The notes under the pieces: model-generated
What the model was told of the DNA's origin: nothing
The model's input: the letters and a program-made list of their open reading frames with translations, nothing else
The model's database searches: none
Made by a program: the position numbers and the translations under genes
In this document: positions 8,089-17,110 of the stretch, piece after piece
How the letters are laid out: every line of letters begins with the position of its first letter
Numbering within the stretch: position 1 is the stretch's first letter
NCBI RefSeq assembly: GCF_021272185.1
Contig: NZ_JAJSEC010000005.1
Coordinates: 186,001 to 250,000, forward strand
Length of the DNA stretch: 64,000 nt
DNA from: Roseivivax sp. GX 12232
Lineage (GTDB): Bacteria > Pseudomonadota > Alphaproteobacteria > Rhodobacterales > Rhodobacteraceae
Reading direction: 5' to 3'

Positions 8089-8105
8089 CGGGCATATGAT
8101 GCCCG
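8089..8105. promoter_or_regulatory. Inverted repeat spanning the LysR start codon
   Basis: CGGGCAT (8089-8095) and ATGCCCG (8099-8105) form a perfect inverted repeat separated by ATG at 8096-8098. It covers the two candidate start codons of the LysR gene, so it could be an autoregulatory site or an mRNA hairpin that limits initiation. The repeat is seen; the role is inferred. Confidence 0.35.
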
Positions 8106-9004
8106 ACCTCGCCCTGCTGCGCGTCTTCCATGCGGTCATGGAAGAGCGCAATGTCACCGCCGCCGCCGAACGGCTCGGCCAGTCGCAAAGCACCGTGAGC
8201 GCCGCGCTCTCGCGGCTGCGCGAGGCCTTGGGAGACGAGCTGTTCCTGCGCGCCCGCTACGGCGTGGAGCCAACCGAGAAGGCGCTGGAGATCGCGCCCG
8301 ACATCGCCGCGGGGCTCGAACGGCTGGAACAGGCCTTCCGCGCTGCCGAGCCTTTCGATCCCGGCCGCACCACCCGGCGCTTCCGGCTGCTGCTGGGCCC
8401 CTACGTGGAGATCGTGCTCTTGCCCGAGCTGGCCGCCGCCTTCGCCGAACGCGCCCCGCGCGCGGCGCTGGAGATCGCGCCGCTGGGCCCCGACCTCGAC
8501 CCGCGCAGCCTCGCCGGGCGGGCCTTTGACCTGGCGCTCGGCAGGTTCCACAGTGCGCCCGAGGAGCTGGTGGTTTCGGAGCTTTTCGAGGACGGGTTCC
8601 GCTGCCTTGTCGCGCCCGAGGCGCTGCCGGAGGGCGCGCCGCTCGACCGGGAGAGCTACGAGCGGCTGCCGCATGTGGTGGTCGCCCCGCCGGGCAAATG
8701 GCGCACCGGGCTGCACAAGCGGATGGAGGGCACGGGGCTGCGCCGCAACACCGCGCTGGTGGTCTCGCATTTCCTGTCGGCCCCGCCGGCGGTGGCGCGG
8801 CTGGGCGGGATCGCGACGGTGCCGCGCCGGGTGGCGGCGATGACCGCCGGGCCCTTCGGGCTGCGCGACCTGCCGGTGCCCGTGGACCTCGGGCAGTTCC
8901 CGAGCCAGGTCGCCTGGCACCCGCGCCTGCGCCGCGACCCCGGCCACGCCTGGCTGCGCGGGCTGGTGGGCGAGATCGTGGCGGGGTTCAATGGGACGGG
9001 GTGA
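8096..9004 (+). CDS. LysR family transcriptional regulator
   Basis: 302 residues. The N-terminus is a standard LysR winged helix-turn-helix (LALLRVFHAVMEERNVTAAA, then QSQSTVSAALSRLREALGDE) with a long linker helix and a periplasmic-binding-protein-like effector domain. The wording of the N-terminus is closest to the NodD/SyrM-like group. Two adjacent ATG codons (8096, 8099) are possible starts. It is divergent from the DJ-1-like gene, its most likely target. Confidence 0.92.
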   Translation: MMPDLALLRVFHAVMEERNVTAAAERLGQSQSTVSAALSRLREALGDELFLRARYGVEPTEKALEIAPDIAAGLERLEQAFRAAEPFDPGRTTRRFRLLLGPYVEIVLLPELAAAFAERAPRAALEIAPLGPDLDPRSLAGRAFDLALGRFHSAPEELVVSELFEDGFRCLVAPEALPEGAPLDRESYERLPHVVVAPPGKWRTGLHKRMEGTGLRRNTALVVSHFLSAPPAVARLGGIATVPRRVAAMTAGPFGLRDLPVPVDLGQFPSQVAWHPRLRRDPGHAWLRGLVGEIVAGFNGTG

Positions 9005-9214
9005 GGGCCCGGGGCTACGGGTGGATCAGGCAGGCGGCGGATGCGCGGGGTCGAGCGGTGCCGCGCTGCCATCCGTAGAAACAGGAGCGGCGTCCGGGCC
9101 GCGTCGCCTCGACGGAGCGGCGCGCGGCCTTTATGAGCACCGACAGCGCGCCGCGAGGCCCTCAAGGCCCACGGCGCGGAGCGCTCCTTGCCCCCGCGCC
9201 GCCTGCCCTTCCAC

Positions 9215-9700
9215 CTACCGCGCCGAGGCGTCCGCCTGCAGGCTCTGCGCATAAGCCTCGAGCTGCGTCGCCACGGTGCCCCAGCCGCCGTGGAAGCCCA
9301 TCTCCTCGTGCTGGGCCCGCGCCGCCTCGGAGCGGTGGCGGGCCGTCGCGGTGTAGGAGGTGCCGCCCTCGGGGTGATCCTCGAACTCGATGATCGCCGT
9401 CATAAAAGGGTCGACGGCGGGCTTCCAGCCCTCGGAATAGGCGTCGGTGAAGACCAGCTTCCGGCCCTCGATCACCTCGAGCACCACGCCGAGGTTGCGC
9501 ATCTCCGCGCCCTCGACCCAGAAGGTCGTGTTGAACCGCCCGCCGGGGCGCAGGTCGATCTCGCAGTCGGTGACCTCATGCGGCTTCGGCACGAAGAACT
9601 GCTTGATATGCGCGGGCGTGGTCCAGCACTCCCACAGAAGCGCCCGGGGCGCGTCGAGCCGGCGGGTGAAGGTCAGGTCGGTCGCAGGGTCGAGGATCAT
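9215..9700 (-). CDS. SRPBCC (AHSA1-type) domain protein
   Basis: 161 residues. The sequence shows the AHSA1/CalC pattern: TFTRRLDAPRALLWECWTTP at the start, LRPGGRFNTTF and a long C-terminal helix beginning MGFHGGWGTVATQLEAY. Members bind hydrophobic ligands in a helix-grip pocket. Its ATG overlaps the stop of the ArsR gene by 4 bases. ArsR-SRPBCC pairs like this are common in alphaproteobacteria, but the ligand and the physiological role are generally unknown. Confidence 0.9.
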   Translation of the reverse strand: MILDPATDLTFTRRLDAPRALLWECWTTPAHIKQFFVPKPHEVTDCEIDLRPGGRFNTTFWVEGAEMRNLGVVLEVIEGRKLVFTDAYSEGWKPAVDPFMTAIIEFEDHPEGGTSYTATARHRSEAARAQHEEMGFHGGWGTVATQLEAYAQSLQADASAR

Positions 9701-10038
9701 CTCTCGCGCTCCTTTTTCAGGGAAGTGACGTAATCGTCGAAACGGTCGAGCCGCCCGGTCCAGAGCGCCCGCTGTTCGGCGAGCCAGTCCTGCACCGGGG
9801 TGAAGGCATCGGGCGCCAGCGCGCAGACCCGCACGCGGCCCTCCTTGGCCGTGGTGATGAGCCCCGCCGCCTCGAGCTTCCTGAGGTGCCCCATGAAGGA
9901 GGGCAGCGCCATGTCGTGCGGGGCGGCCAGCTCGCTGACGCTGGCTCGCCCGCGCGCGAGGCGGGTCAGGATCGCCCGCCGGGTCGGGTCGCCCAGCGCC
10001 GCGAAGTGCAGATCGAGTCGGGGGTCATACTTAGCCAT
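9697..10038 (-). CDS. ArsR family winged-helix repressor
   Basis: 113 residues from ATG 10038 (MAKYDPRLDLHFAALGDPTR). The HTH is typical ArsR/SmtB (LGDPTRRAILTRLARGRAS, then HDMALPSFMGHLRKLEAAGL). No Cys metal-binding motif is present, which suits the SRPBCC-paired subgroup rather than a metal sensor. A slightly longer start exists at 10095 but adds an unrelated extension. It is translationally coupled to the SRPBCC gene and probably autoregulates the pair. Confidence 0.9.
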   Translation of the reverse strand: MAKYDPRLDLHFAALGDPTRRAILTRLARGRASVSELAAPHDMALPSFMGHLRKLEAAGLITTAKEGRVRVCALAPDAFTPVQDWLAEQRALWTGRLDRFDDYVTSLKKERER

Positions 10039-10157
10039 GTGACTAACAAAGCACGGCACCCCGGCGCGCGGCAAGGAAAACTTAGGATGTTGCATAAGTT
10101 TTGACCGCGCGCGGGCGCGCGACGGGCCTTGCGCCGCGCCCCCGGCCTGCCCCCGGC

Positions 10158-12194
10158 CTAGAGCACCTTGCAGAGCCGCAGCGCGTCGTAGATCGCCGCA
10201 TGGGTGTTGCGCGCCGCCACCGCGTCGCCGATGCGGAAGAGCTGGTAGGCGCCATCAGGATTGCGCGTGACCCTCTGCGGCGCACCCGCGATGAGCGCCT
10301 CGTAGTCGACCTCACCGAGGTTGCTGGAGCCCTCCAGAAGCTCGAAATAGACCTCGTCGAGCGGCCGCGTGCCGTGGTTCACCACCACCTGATCGACGTG
10401 GCGGGTCCGGCGCGCGCCGCCGTAGTCGCTGCCGAGCGTCGCGGTCAGCGCGTTGCCTTCGCGGCTCACGCCGGTCAGCACCCATGTCGGGGTGAAGGTC
10501 ACCTCGCGCTCCTGCAGCGCGCGCAGGGCGGGGGTCAGCGACATGGCCATGACCTCGGATGAGATCGTCCGGTCGCGGGTCACGATCTCCACCTCGGCGC
10601 CCGTGGCGGCGATCTTCTCGGCAGCCTGCAGCCCCGCGTAATCGCCCGCGTCGTCGTAGATCAGCACCCGCGCGCCCGGCGCCACGTCGCCCGAGAGGAT
10701 GTCCCAGGCCGAGACCACCAACCCGTTGCCCTCGGCCAGCACCTCGGTGTGCGGCAGCCCTCCAGTGGCGACCACCACCACGTCGGGGGCTTCGGCCGCG
10801 ACACTCTCGGCATCGGCGAAGCTGTTGAACCGGAAGGTGACCCCCATCCGCGTGCATTCGGCGAACCGCCACTGGATGAGCTGCATCATCTCGGCCCGGC
10901 GCGGGCTCTGGGCGGTCAGCCGCACCTGCCCGCCGGGGTCGTTGGCCGCCTCGTGCAGGATCACCTCGTGGCCGCGTTCCGCCGCGACCCGCGCGGCCTC
11001 GAGCCCCGCCGGCCCCGCGCCGATCACCACCACGCGGCGGCGCGTCTCGGCCTTCGGCACGGCATGCGGCTGTTCCAGCTCGCGCCCCGTGGCGGGGTTG
11101 TGCAGGCAAAGCGCCATGCCGCCCTGGTAGATCCGGTCGAGGCAGTAGTTCGCGCCGACGCAGGGGCGGATGCGCTCTTCCTCGCCGCGCAGGATCTTGG
11201 CGACGATATGCGGGTCGGCCATATGCGCGCGGGTCATGCCGACCATGTCGAGCTTGCCGCTGGCAATGGCGTGACGGGCGGTCGCCACGTCCTGGATCTT
11301 GGCGGCGTGGAAGGTCGGGAACTTGGTCGCGGCGCGGATCTCTCCGGCGAAGTCGAGATGCGGGTTCGCGCGCATCCCCTGCACCGGGATCACGTCGGTC
11401 AGCCCGGCGTCAGTGTCGATATGGCCGCGAATCACGTTGAGGAAATCCACCAGCCCGCTGTCCTTCAGCCGGTGCGAAATCTCTAGCCCCTCGTTCCGGC
11501 TGATGCCGCCGGGCAGGTCCTCGTCGGCGACATAGCGGATGCCGACCAGGAAGTCCGGCCCCACCCGCGCGCGGACCGCGCGCAGCACCTCCATGGAGAA
11601 GCGCATGCGGTTCTCGAGACCGCCGCCGTAGGGGCCGTCCAAAGTGTTGGTGACCGGCGACCAGAACTGGTCGAGCAGATGGCCATAGGCCTGGATCTCG
11701 ATCCCGTCGAGGCCCGCGGCCTTCATGCGTTCGGCGGCATCGGCGTAATCCTCTGTGATCCGCGCGATGTCCCAGGGCTCGGCCTTCTTCGGGAAGGCCT
11801 TGTGCGCCACCTCGCGCTCGTGGCTCGAAGAGACCACCGGCAGCCAGTCGGCCTTGTCCCAGCGGGTGCGGCGACCAAGATGGGTGAGCTGGATCATCAC
11901 CGCGCAGTCGTGTTCGTGGCATTCGTCGGCGAGCTTCTTCATCCAGCCGACCACCTCGTCCTTCCAGGCGAGGATGTTGTTGAAGACCGGCGGGCTGTCC
12001 CGCGCCACCGAGGCCGAGCCCGCGGTCATGGTCAGCGCCACCCCGGCCCGCGCGCGCTCGACGTGATAGGCGCGGTAGCGGTCCTTCGGCATGCCGTCTT
12101 CGGGGTAGGCCGGCTCGTGGCTGGTGATCATCAGCCGGTTCTTCAGGCGCAGGTGCTTGAGGTCATAGGGCTGAAGCAGGGGATCGTTCGACAT
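10158..12194 (-). CDS. Old Yellow Enzyme-type FMN/FAD/[4Fe-4S] demethylase or dehydrogenase
   Basis: 678 residues from ATG 12194 after GGGAGG. It has the two-part architecture of the 2,4-dienoyl-CoA reductase/trimethylamine dehydrogenase group. An N-terminal OYE TIM barrel (about 1-370) ends in the iron-sulfur cysteines (RPCVGANYCLDRIYQGG and CLHNP). A Rossmann domain follows (VVVIGAGPAGLEAARVAAE) and then a second nucleotide-binding half. The overall sequence resembles dimethylglycine or N-methylproline (stachydrine pathway) demethylases, so oxidative N-demethylation is the best guess. It is divergent from a TetR-type regulator. Confidence 0.85.
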   Translation of the reverse strand: MSNDPLLQPYDLKHLRLKNRLMITSHEPAYPEDGMPKDRYRAYHVERARAGVALTMTAGSASVARDSPPVFNNILAWKDEVVGWMKKLADECHEHDCAVMIQLTHLGRRTRWDKADWLPVVSSSHEREVAHKAFPKKAEPWDIARITEDYADAAERMKAAGLDGIEIQAYGHLLDQFWSPVTNTLDGPYGGGLENRMRFSMEVLRAVRARVGPDFLVGIRYVADEDLPGGISRNEGLEISHRLKDSGLVDFLNVIRGHIDTDAGLTDVIPVQGMRANPHLDFAGEIRAATKFPTFHAAKIQDVATARHAIASGKLDMVGMTRAHMADPHIVAKILRGEEERIRPCVGANYCLDRIYQGGMALCLHNPATGRELEQPHAVPKAETRRRVVVIGAGPAGLEAARVAAERGHEVILHEAANDPGGQVRLTAQSPRRAEMMQLIQWRFAECTRMGVTFRFNSFADAESVAAEAPDVVVVATGGLPHTEVLAEGNGLVVSAWDILSGDVAPGARVLIYDDAGDYAGLQAAEKIAATGAEVEIVTRDRTISSEVMAMSLTPALRALQEREVTFTPTWVLTGVSREGNALTATLGSDYGGARRTRHVDQVVVNHGTRPLDEVYFELLEGSSNLGEVDYEALIAGAPQRVTRNPDGAYQLFRIGDAVAARNTHAAIYDALRLCKVL

Positions 12195-12313
12195 CGGCGG
12201 CCTCCCGGGGCGGATGGGGTGATCCTTCCGCACAATGTTCACTTGTGTCAATATTTAGATCATCGCTGTCTATTTTTCTTGTGACCCCGCGCCCCGCGGC
12301 CTATCCTGGGCCC

Positions 12314-12970
12314 ATGGCAGACAGGTCGACCATCCCGCCCGAGAAGGCCTCGGGCTGGCGCGGCTCGCGCGCGCTCTGGCTCGAGGCGGCCAAGCTGGCG
12401 CTGATCGAGGGCGGGCTCGCGGCGGTGAAGATCCAGCCGCTCGCGGCACGGCTCGAGCTGTCGCGCACCAGTTTCTACTGGTTCTTCAAGGACCGCCGGG
12501 CGCTGCTCGACGCGCTGCTCGAGGATTGGGACGCCAAGAACACCGGCGCCTTCCGCGCGGCCTGCGCGGGCTACGCCGAGACCATCGCCGAGGCGGTGCT
12601 GAACCTGATCGTGGTCTTCCACGACGAGGCGCTCTTCGAGCCGCGCCTCGACTTCGCGGTGCGCGGCTGGGCGCATCAGTCCGACGCGGTCACCGCGCGG
12701 GTGAACGCCGCCGACGAGGCCCGGCTCGCCGCGATCCGCGAGATGTTCGAACGCTTCAGCTTTGCGCCCGAGGACGCCGACGTCAGGGCGCGCACGGTCT
12801 ACCTCGTGCAGATCGGCTACATCGCCATGCAGGTCGAGGAAGACCGCGCCCTGCGCATGGGCCGCGTGCCGGCCTACGTGCGGACCTACTGCGGGGTGGA
12901 CGCGACCCCAGGCGAGCTGGCCCGCTTCCACGCGCGACTGGGCTATGTGGCGGAGGAAGATGTGGCGTGA
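12314..12970 (+). CDS. TetR/AcrR family transcriptional regulator
   Basis: 218 residues from ATG 12314. The N-terminal TetR helix-turn-helix is present (WLEAAKLALIEGGLAAVKIQ, then LELSRTSFYWFFKDRRALLD); the YWFFKDR form is common in the TetR_N group of Rhodobacteraceae. The C-terminal ligand domain is of normal size. It is divergent from the OYE-type demethylase with about 120 bp between the starts, so it most likely represses that gene. Confidence 0.92.
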   Translation: MADRSTIPPEKASGWRGSRALWLEAAKLALIEGGLAAVKIQPLAARLELSRTSFYWFFKDRRALLDALLEDWDAKNTGAFRAACAGYAETIAEAVLNLIVVFHDEALFEPRLDFAVRGWAHQSDAVTARVNAADEARLAAIREMFERFSFAPEDADVRARTVYLVQIGYIAMQVEEDRALRMGRVPAYVRTYCGVDATPGELARFHARLGYVAEEDVA

Positions 12971-13028
12971 AGGGGGTGGCCCGCTCACCCGTCCACCCCA
13001 AATAACGCGCCCCGCCTAGGCCCCGCGC

Positions 13029-14798
13029 CTACCGCCCCTGCCCCACCGCATGCGGGCCGACCGTCGGCTCGGAGAGCGCGCAGACGCCGGGCGCGCGCAG
13101 CGCCTCCCAGGCCTCGCCCTGCGACAGGAAGACCCGCCCGGTCAGCTCCTCGCAGAACCGGCTCCGGCGCAGGCGGTCCATGACCGGACCTTTCACCTCG
13201 CTCAGGTGCAGGCGCAGACCCGCCTCGCGCAGCCGGGTGTTGATGGTCTCCAGGCTCTCAAGCGCCGAGAGGTCGACCTCGTTCACCGCCGAGAAGACCA
13301 GCACCAGGTCGGTCAGCTCCGGGCGCTCGGCGACCAGCGCGGCGACGCGGTCCTCGAGGAAGCGGGCGTTCGGGAAATAGAGGCTCTCGTCGACCCGCAG
13401 GCTCAGGAGATGCGGCTGGGTCTCGACCCGGTGCCGCTTCACGTTGCGGAAATGCGCCGTGCCGGGCACCCGGCCCACCACCGCCATATGCGGGCGCGAG
13501 GTCTTGTAGAGATGCACCAGCACCGAGGCCGCGACCCCGGCGCTGACCCCGGCCTCGACACCGACCAAGAGCGTTAGCCCCATGGTCACCACCACCGCGA
13601 GGAAATCCGCGCCACTGAAGCGCCAGGCGCGGCGCAGGATCGACAGATCGACCAGGTTCAGAACCGCCACGATGATCGTCGCGGCCAGCGTGGCCTTGGG
13701 CAGGTGATGGATCAGCGGCGTGAGATAAAGCGCCGCCAGCGCCAGCCCGAGCGCGGTGAAGGCCCCGGCGGCGGGCGTCCGCGCCCCGGCGTCGTGGTTG
13801 ACCACCGAGCGCGAGAAGCCGCCGGTGACCGGGAAGCCGCCGCTGAAGCCCGCGCCGATATTGGCCGCGCCGAGGCCGATCAGCTCCTGGTCGGGATCGA
13901 CGCGCTGGCGGCGGGAGGCGGCCAGCGTCTGGGCGACCGAGATCGATTCCACGAAGCCGATGACCGAGATCAGGAAGGCCGGACCGATGAGCTGGGCCAG
14001 GAGCTCGGGCGAGAGGCCGGGCGTGCTGAACGGCGGCAGGCTGCCGGGCACCGCGCCGACCACGGCGACGCCCCGGGCGGAGAGGTCGAAGGCCCAGACC
14101 ACCCCGGTCGTGCCCGCGATCACCAGGACCGGCGCGGCCTTGGCCGCGATGTCGGCGAGCCGCGGCCCCGCGCCCAGCGCACGCAGCGCCGGCGTCAAGC
14201 CCCTGCGCATCCAGAAAAGCGCGCCAAGCGCCGCACCCCCGATGGTCAGCGTCGGCAGGTTTACCTGCCCGGCCTCGGCGGCGAGCGCCGCCAGGATCTC
14301 GGCCAGGGTGTGGCCGCCGCCCTCGATCCCGAGGATGTGGCGCAGCTGGCTGGCGGCGATCAGAAGGCCCGAGGCGGTGATGAACCCCGCGATCACCGGA
14401 TGCGAGATGAAGTTTGCCAGGAACCCCAGCCGCAACAGCCCCAGTGCCACCAGGATCAGCCCCGAAAGGAAGGCCAGCGTCAGCGCGGCGGTCGCATAAT
14501 CGGCGGTGCCCGCCTCGGCGACCTTGCCGACGGCGGCGGCGGTCATCAGCGAGACCACGGCGACCGGCCCGACCGCCAGGCTGCGGCTGCTGCCGAAGAT
14601 GGCGTAAAGCAGGATCGGCACGATCGAGGCATAAAGCCCCGCCTCGGGCGGCAACCCGGCGAGCAGCGCATAGGCCAGCGACTGCGGCACCAGCATGATC
14701 GTCACGATCAGCGCCGCCAGGAGGTCGGCGCCCAACGTCTCGCGGCTGTAGCCGCGGCCCCAGTCGAGGACCGGCAGGTAGCGGGCCAGCGGGCGCAT
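13029..14798 (-). CDS. SulP family anion permease with STAS domain
   Basis: 589 residues, full SulP length. The membrane part (about 1-420) opens with the SulP signature region (ADLLAALIVTIMLVPQSLAY, then ALLAGLPPEAGLY). The C-terminal STAS domain covers about 440-560 and carries a VFSAVNEVDLSALESLETI segment. It is the last gene of the sulfide-response operon. Its likely job is exchange of sulfate or another sulfur oxyanion produced by persulfide oxidation (inference from context). Confidence 0.92.
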   Translation of the reverse strand: MRPLARYLPVLDWGRGYSRETLGADLLAALIVTIMLVPQSLAYALLAGLPPEAGLYASIVPILLYAIFGSSRSLAVGPVAVVSLMTAAAVGKVAEAGTADYATAALTLAFLSGLILVALGLLRLGFLANFISHPVIAGFITASGLLIAASQLRHILGIEGGGHTLAEILAALAAEAGQVNLPTLTIGGAALGALFWMRRGLTPALRALGAGPRLADIAAKAAPVLVIAGTTGVVWAFDLSARGVAVVGAVPGSLPPFSTPGLSPELLAQLIGPAFLISVIGFVESISVAQTLAASRRQRVDPDQELIGLGAANIGAGFSGGFPVTGGFSRSVVNHDAGARTPAAGAFTALGLALAALYLTPLIHHLPKATLAATIIVAVLNLVDLSILRRAWRFSGADFLAVVVTMGLTLLVGVEAGVSAGVAASVLVHLYKTSRPHMAVVGRVPGTAHFRNVKRHRVETQPHLLSLRVDESLYFPNARFLEDRVAALVAERPELTDLVLVFSAVNEVDLSALESLETINTRLREAGLRLHLSEVKGPVMDRLRRSRFCEELTGRVFLSQGEAWEALRAPGVCALSEPTVGPHAVGQGR

Positions 14799-14801
14799 CG
14801 G

Positions 14802-15191
14802 TCAGTCGAGCGGCAGGCCGTCGCGGCGCCAGGCCGCCAGGCCGCCCTCGATCACCCGCGCCTCGTAGCCCATGCGGATGAGCGTATGCGCGGCGAGCCA
14901 GGCCCGCGTGCCCGAGGCGCAGAGGACGTGCACCGGCCCTGCCCCACGCTGGCGGGTGAGCGCGGAGAGCGCCGCGGGGCTCTCGGGGTCGGCGCGCACC
15001 TCGAGAAGACCGCGCGGCACATGCAGCGCCGTGGCGATGCGCCCGTCCGCGGTCAGCTCTCCCGGTTCGCGCACGTCGAGGATCACTTCGCCCGCCTCAG
15101 CGGCGGCCTGGGCCTCGGTCGGGGTGCTGGCTGATGCCAGAGCGCGGGCCGAGGCCAGCATGTCCTTGATGCCGATGGGCATGTCTCTCAC
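14802..15191 (-). CDS. Rhodanese-like sulfurtransferase
   Basis: 129 residues, a single rhodanese domain with the catalytic cysteine loop VLCASGTRAWLAAH, preceded by VILDVREPGELTADGRI. It moves sulfane sulfur between persulfide carriers. It lies 3 nt upstream of the SulP gene and 1 nt downstream of the MBL persulfide-dioxygenase-like gene, so all three are one transcription unit. This matches the gene order of bigR/sqrR-controlled clusters. Confidence 0.92.
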   Translation of the reverse strand: MRDMPIGIKDMLASARALASASTPTEAQAAAEAGEVILDVREPGELTADGRIATALHVPRGLLEVRADPESPAALSALTRQRGAGPVHVLCASGTRAWLAAHTLIRMGYEARVIEGGLAAWRRDGLPLD

Positions 15192-15192
15192 C

Positions 15193-16113
15193 TCAGAAGA
15201 AGTTCAGCGGAATTTTCAGGTAGGAGCGCCCGTCATCCTCGGGCGCGGGCAGCCGCCCGCCGCGCAGGTTGATCTGCAGGGCGGCGAGCATCCGGTCGGG
15301 CAGCGGCAACGTGGCGTCGCGGGCGGCGCGCAGGTCGAGGAAGGTCTGCCGCTCGGTGCCCGCCTTCACATGCGGGTTCCGCGCGCGGTGCTCGGCGACC
15401 GTGGCCTCCCAGGCCGGGGTGTCGCGGCTGGCGCTGCCGTAGTCATGGCCGACAAACAGCCGCGTCTCGCCGGGCAGCGCCAGGATGTCCTGGATCGAGG
15501 CCCAGAGATCCTCGGTCGTGCCGCCGGGGAAATCCGCCCGCGACGTGCCCACGTCGACATGCATCAGCGTGTCGTGCACGAAGCCCGCGTCGCCGCAGAT
15601 ATAGCTGATCGAACCCAGCGTGTGGCCGGGCGAAAGCATCACCCGCATCTCCAGATTGCCCAGCGCGAAGGTCTCGCCGTCGGCGAAGAGCCGGTCGAAG
15701 TCGCGGTCGGGGTCGAAGGCCTCGGGCGTGTTGTAGAACCCGCGCCAGAGCGCCGCGATCTCGCGCACCTTGGCGCCGATGGCCGTGGGCGCGCCGGTGC
15801 GCGCGCGCAGCCGGGCCGAGGCCATGAGGTGATCCGCATGGGGATGCGTGTCGAGCACCCAGGCCACCTCGAGCCCCTCTCCGGCGACGATCTCCAGCAC
15901 CTGCTCGAGGCTCTCCTCGGAGGTCGCCGCATGGGCCGGATCGTAGTTCAGCACCACGTCGATCAGCGCCGCCTGCCGGGTCTCGGGATCGGCGCAGATA
16001 TACTGGATGGAGCCGGTGTCGGGGTCGTAGATCCCCCAGACATCCGGGCTGCCCGCCCCGGTGGAGGGCGAGTGCCTGACGATGCGGGTGTCCTGCGAAT
16101 AGTCGCGTGGCAT
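15193..16113 (-). CDS. MBL-fold persulfide dioxygenase-like protein (ETHE1/Blh type)
   Basis: 306 residues. The metal motif is DTHPHADHLMASA, followed by SPGHTLGSISYICGD and a distal FVGHDYG histidine, the arrangement of ETHE1-type mononuclear iron enzymes that oxidise glutathione persulfide to sulfite. The longer N-terminus and C-terminus match the Blh protein of bigR operons. The neighbouring rhodanese, YeeE genes and SqrR-like sensor support sulfide/persulfide detoxification. Which persulfide is used cannot be told. Confidence 0.9.
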   Translation of the reverse strand: MPRDYSQDTRIVRHSPSTGAGSPDVWGIYDPDTGSIQYICADPETRQAALIDVVLNYDPAHAATSEESLEQVLEIVAGEGLEVAWVLDTHPHADHLMASARLRARTGAPTAIGAKVREIAALWRGFYNTPEAFDPDRDFDRLFADGETFALGNLEMRVMLSPGHTLGSISYICGDAGFVHDTLMHVDVGTSRADFPGGTTEDLWASIQDILALPGETRLFVGHDYGSASRDTPAWEATVAEHRARNPHVKAGTERQTFLDLRAARDATLPLPDRMLAALQINLRGGRLPAPEDDGRSYLKIPLNFF

Positions 16114-16116
16114 GGC

Positions 16117-16548
16117 TTACGCTCCTTTGGTCTGAAGAAAGCTGGGCCCCGGGCGCCGGCCGAGCCAGAGCCCGGCGAGCATGGCGGGCAGGAAGACTAG
16201 CGTGCCCGGCGCGAGCAGCGGCAGCGCCGTCCAGGCGGGCCCCGGGCAGAAGCCGCCGATCCCCCAGCCGAGCCCGAAAAGCGCCGATCCGGTCAGAAGG
16301 CGGGCATCGATCCGCGAGGTCGCGGGCAGTTCGAACCGGGGGTTGTAAAGCGGCGCGGGCCGGCGCCAGACCACCCGGTAGCCCAGGAAGCTGACCAGCA
16401 TGGCGCCGCCCATGACGAAGGCGAGGCTCGGGTCCCAGCTCCCGAAGAAATCGAGGAAGTTCAGCACCTTGGCGGGGTTGGACATGCCCGAGACCACCAG
16501 CCCGACACCGAAGATCTGCCCGGCGATATATCCGATCAGGATGCGCAT
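16117..16548 (-). CDS. YeeE/YedE family sulfur-compound membrane protein, half B
   Basis: 143 residues with about four helices and the family signature GLGWGIGGFCPGPAWTAL, containing the buried cysteine that is functional in YeeE-type thiosulfate importers. It pairs with the 152-residue half directly upstream; the two together correspond to one full YeeE/YedE transporter (often called DUF6691 + DUF395). Probable role: moving thiosulfate or a related sulfur compound across the inner membrane. Confidence 0.88.
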   Translation of the reverse strand: MRILIGYIAGQIFGVGLVVSGMSNPAKVLNFLDFFGSWDPSLAFVMGGAMLVSFLGYRVVWRRPAPLYNPRFELPATSRIDARLLTGSALFGLGWGIGGFCPGPAWTALPLLAPGTLVFLPAMLAGLWLGRRPGPSFLQTKGA

Positions 16549-16558
16549 CGGTCCCTCC

Positions 16559-17017
16559 TTACAGCAGGTGGCGCAGCACGAAGACGGTCAGCGCGGCGCT
16601 GCCCATGAAGCTCGCGACCGCCGCCAGCGAGCGCGGCGAGAGCCGGGCCAGCCCGCAGACCCCGTGCCCGGAGGTGCAGCCCGAGCCGAGCGCGGTGCCG
16701 AGCCCTACGAGAAGCCCCGCCGCCAACATGGCCCAGAGGTTCTCGGGCACATCCTGCGGGATAGCCGCGCCGGTCAGGAGCTGCACCAGGAGCGGCGCCA
16801 TCACCAGCCCGCCGATGAAGGCCAGCCGCCAGGACCACTCGGCCCCCGCCCCCTTGCCGAGGCCCGGCAGAACCCGCGCGAGCCCGCCGCTGGTGATGCC
16901 CGAGATGCCGGCGATCCGGCCCAGGGTGCCCATCAGAATGACGGCACTGAGCCCGATCAGCATGCCCCCGAAGAGCGAGGCCCATGGCGTGAAGGCCGTT
17001 GCGGTTCCCAGCTCCAT
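16559..17017 (-). CDS. YeeE/YedE family sulfur-compound membrane protein, half A
   Basis: 152 residues, hydrophobic, with the YeeE signature GLGTALGSGCTSGHGVCGLA carrying the conserved cysteines. First gene of the operon, 93 bp from the divergent SqrR-like gene. Its ATG at 17017 is preceded by AAGGAGAATG. It probably forms a heteromeric channel with the product of the next gene. Confidence 0.9.
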   Translation of the reverse strand: MELGTATAFTPWASLFGGMLIGLSAVILMGTLGRIAGISGITSGGLARVLPGLGKGAGAEWSWRLAFIGGLVMAPLLVQLLTGAAIPQDVPENLWAMLAAGLLVGLGTALGSGCTSGHGVCGLARLSPRSLAAVASFMGSAALTVFVLRHLL

Positions 17018-17073
17018 CGCCCATTCTCCTTGATCCGATGCGGTCGACTTGCCCTTATGTAAGCGATGACTAA

Positions 17074-17089
17074 ATTATAACAAGCTAAT
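17074..17089. promoter_or_regulatory. Probable SqrR/BigR operator
   Basis: ATTA (17074-17077) and TAAT (17086-17089) form an inverted repeat with an 8-nt spacer inside an AT-rich island of the 93-bp divergent spacer. Published SqrR sites have the form ATTC-N8-GAAT (from memory), so the geometry agrees. The site overlaps the likely promoters of both the regulator and the sulfide operon. Binding is inferred. Confidence 0.55.
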
Positions 17090-17110
17090 AATGCAATCCT
17101 GGTGAGCCCG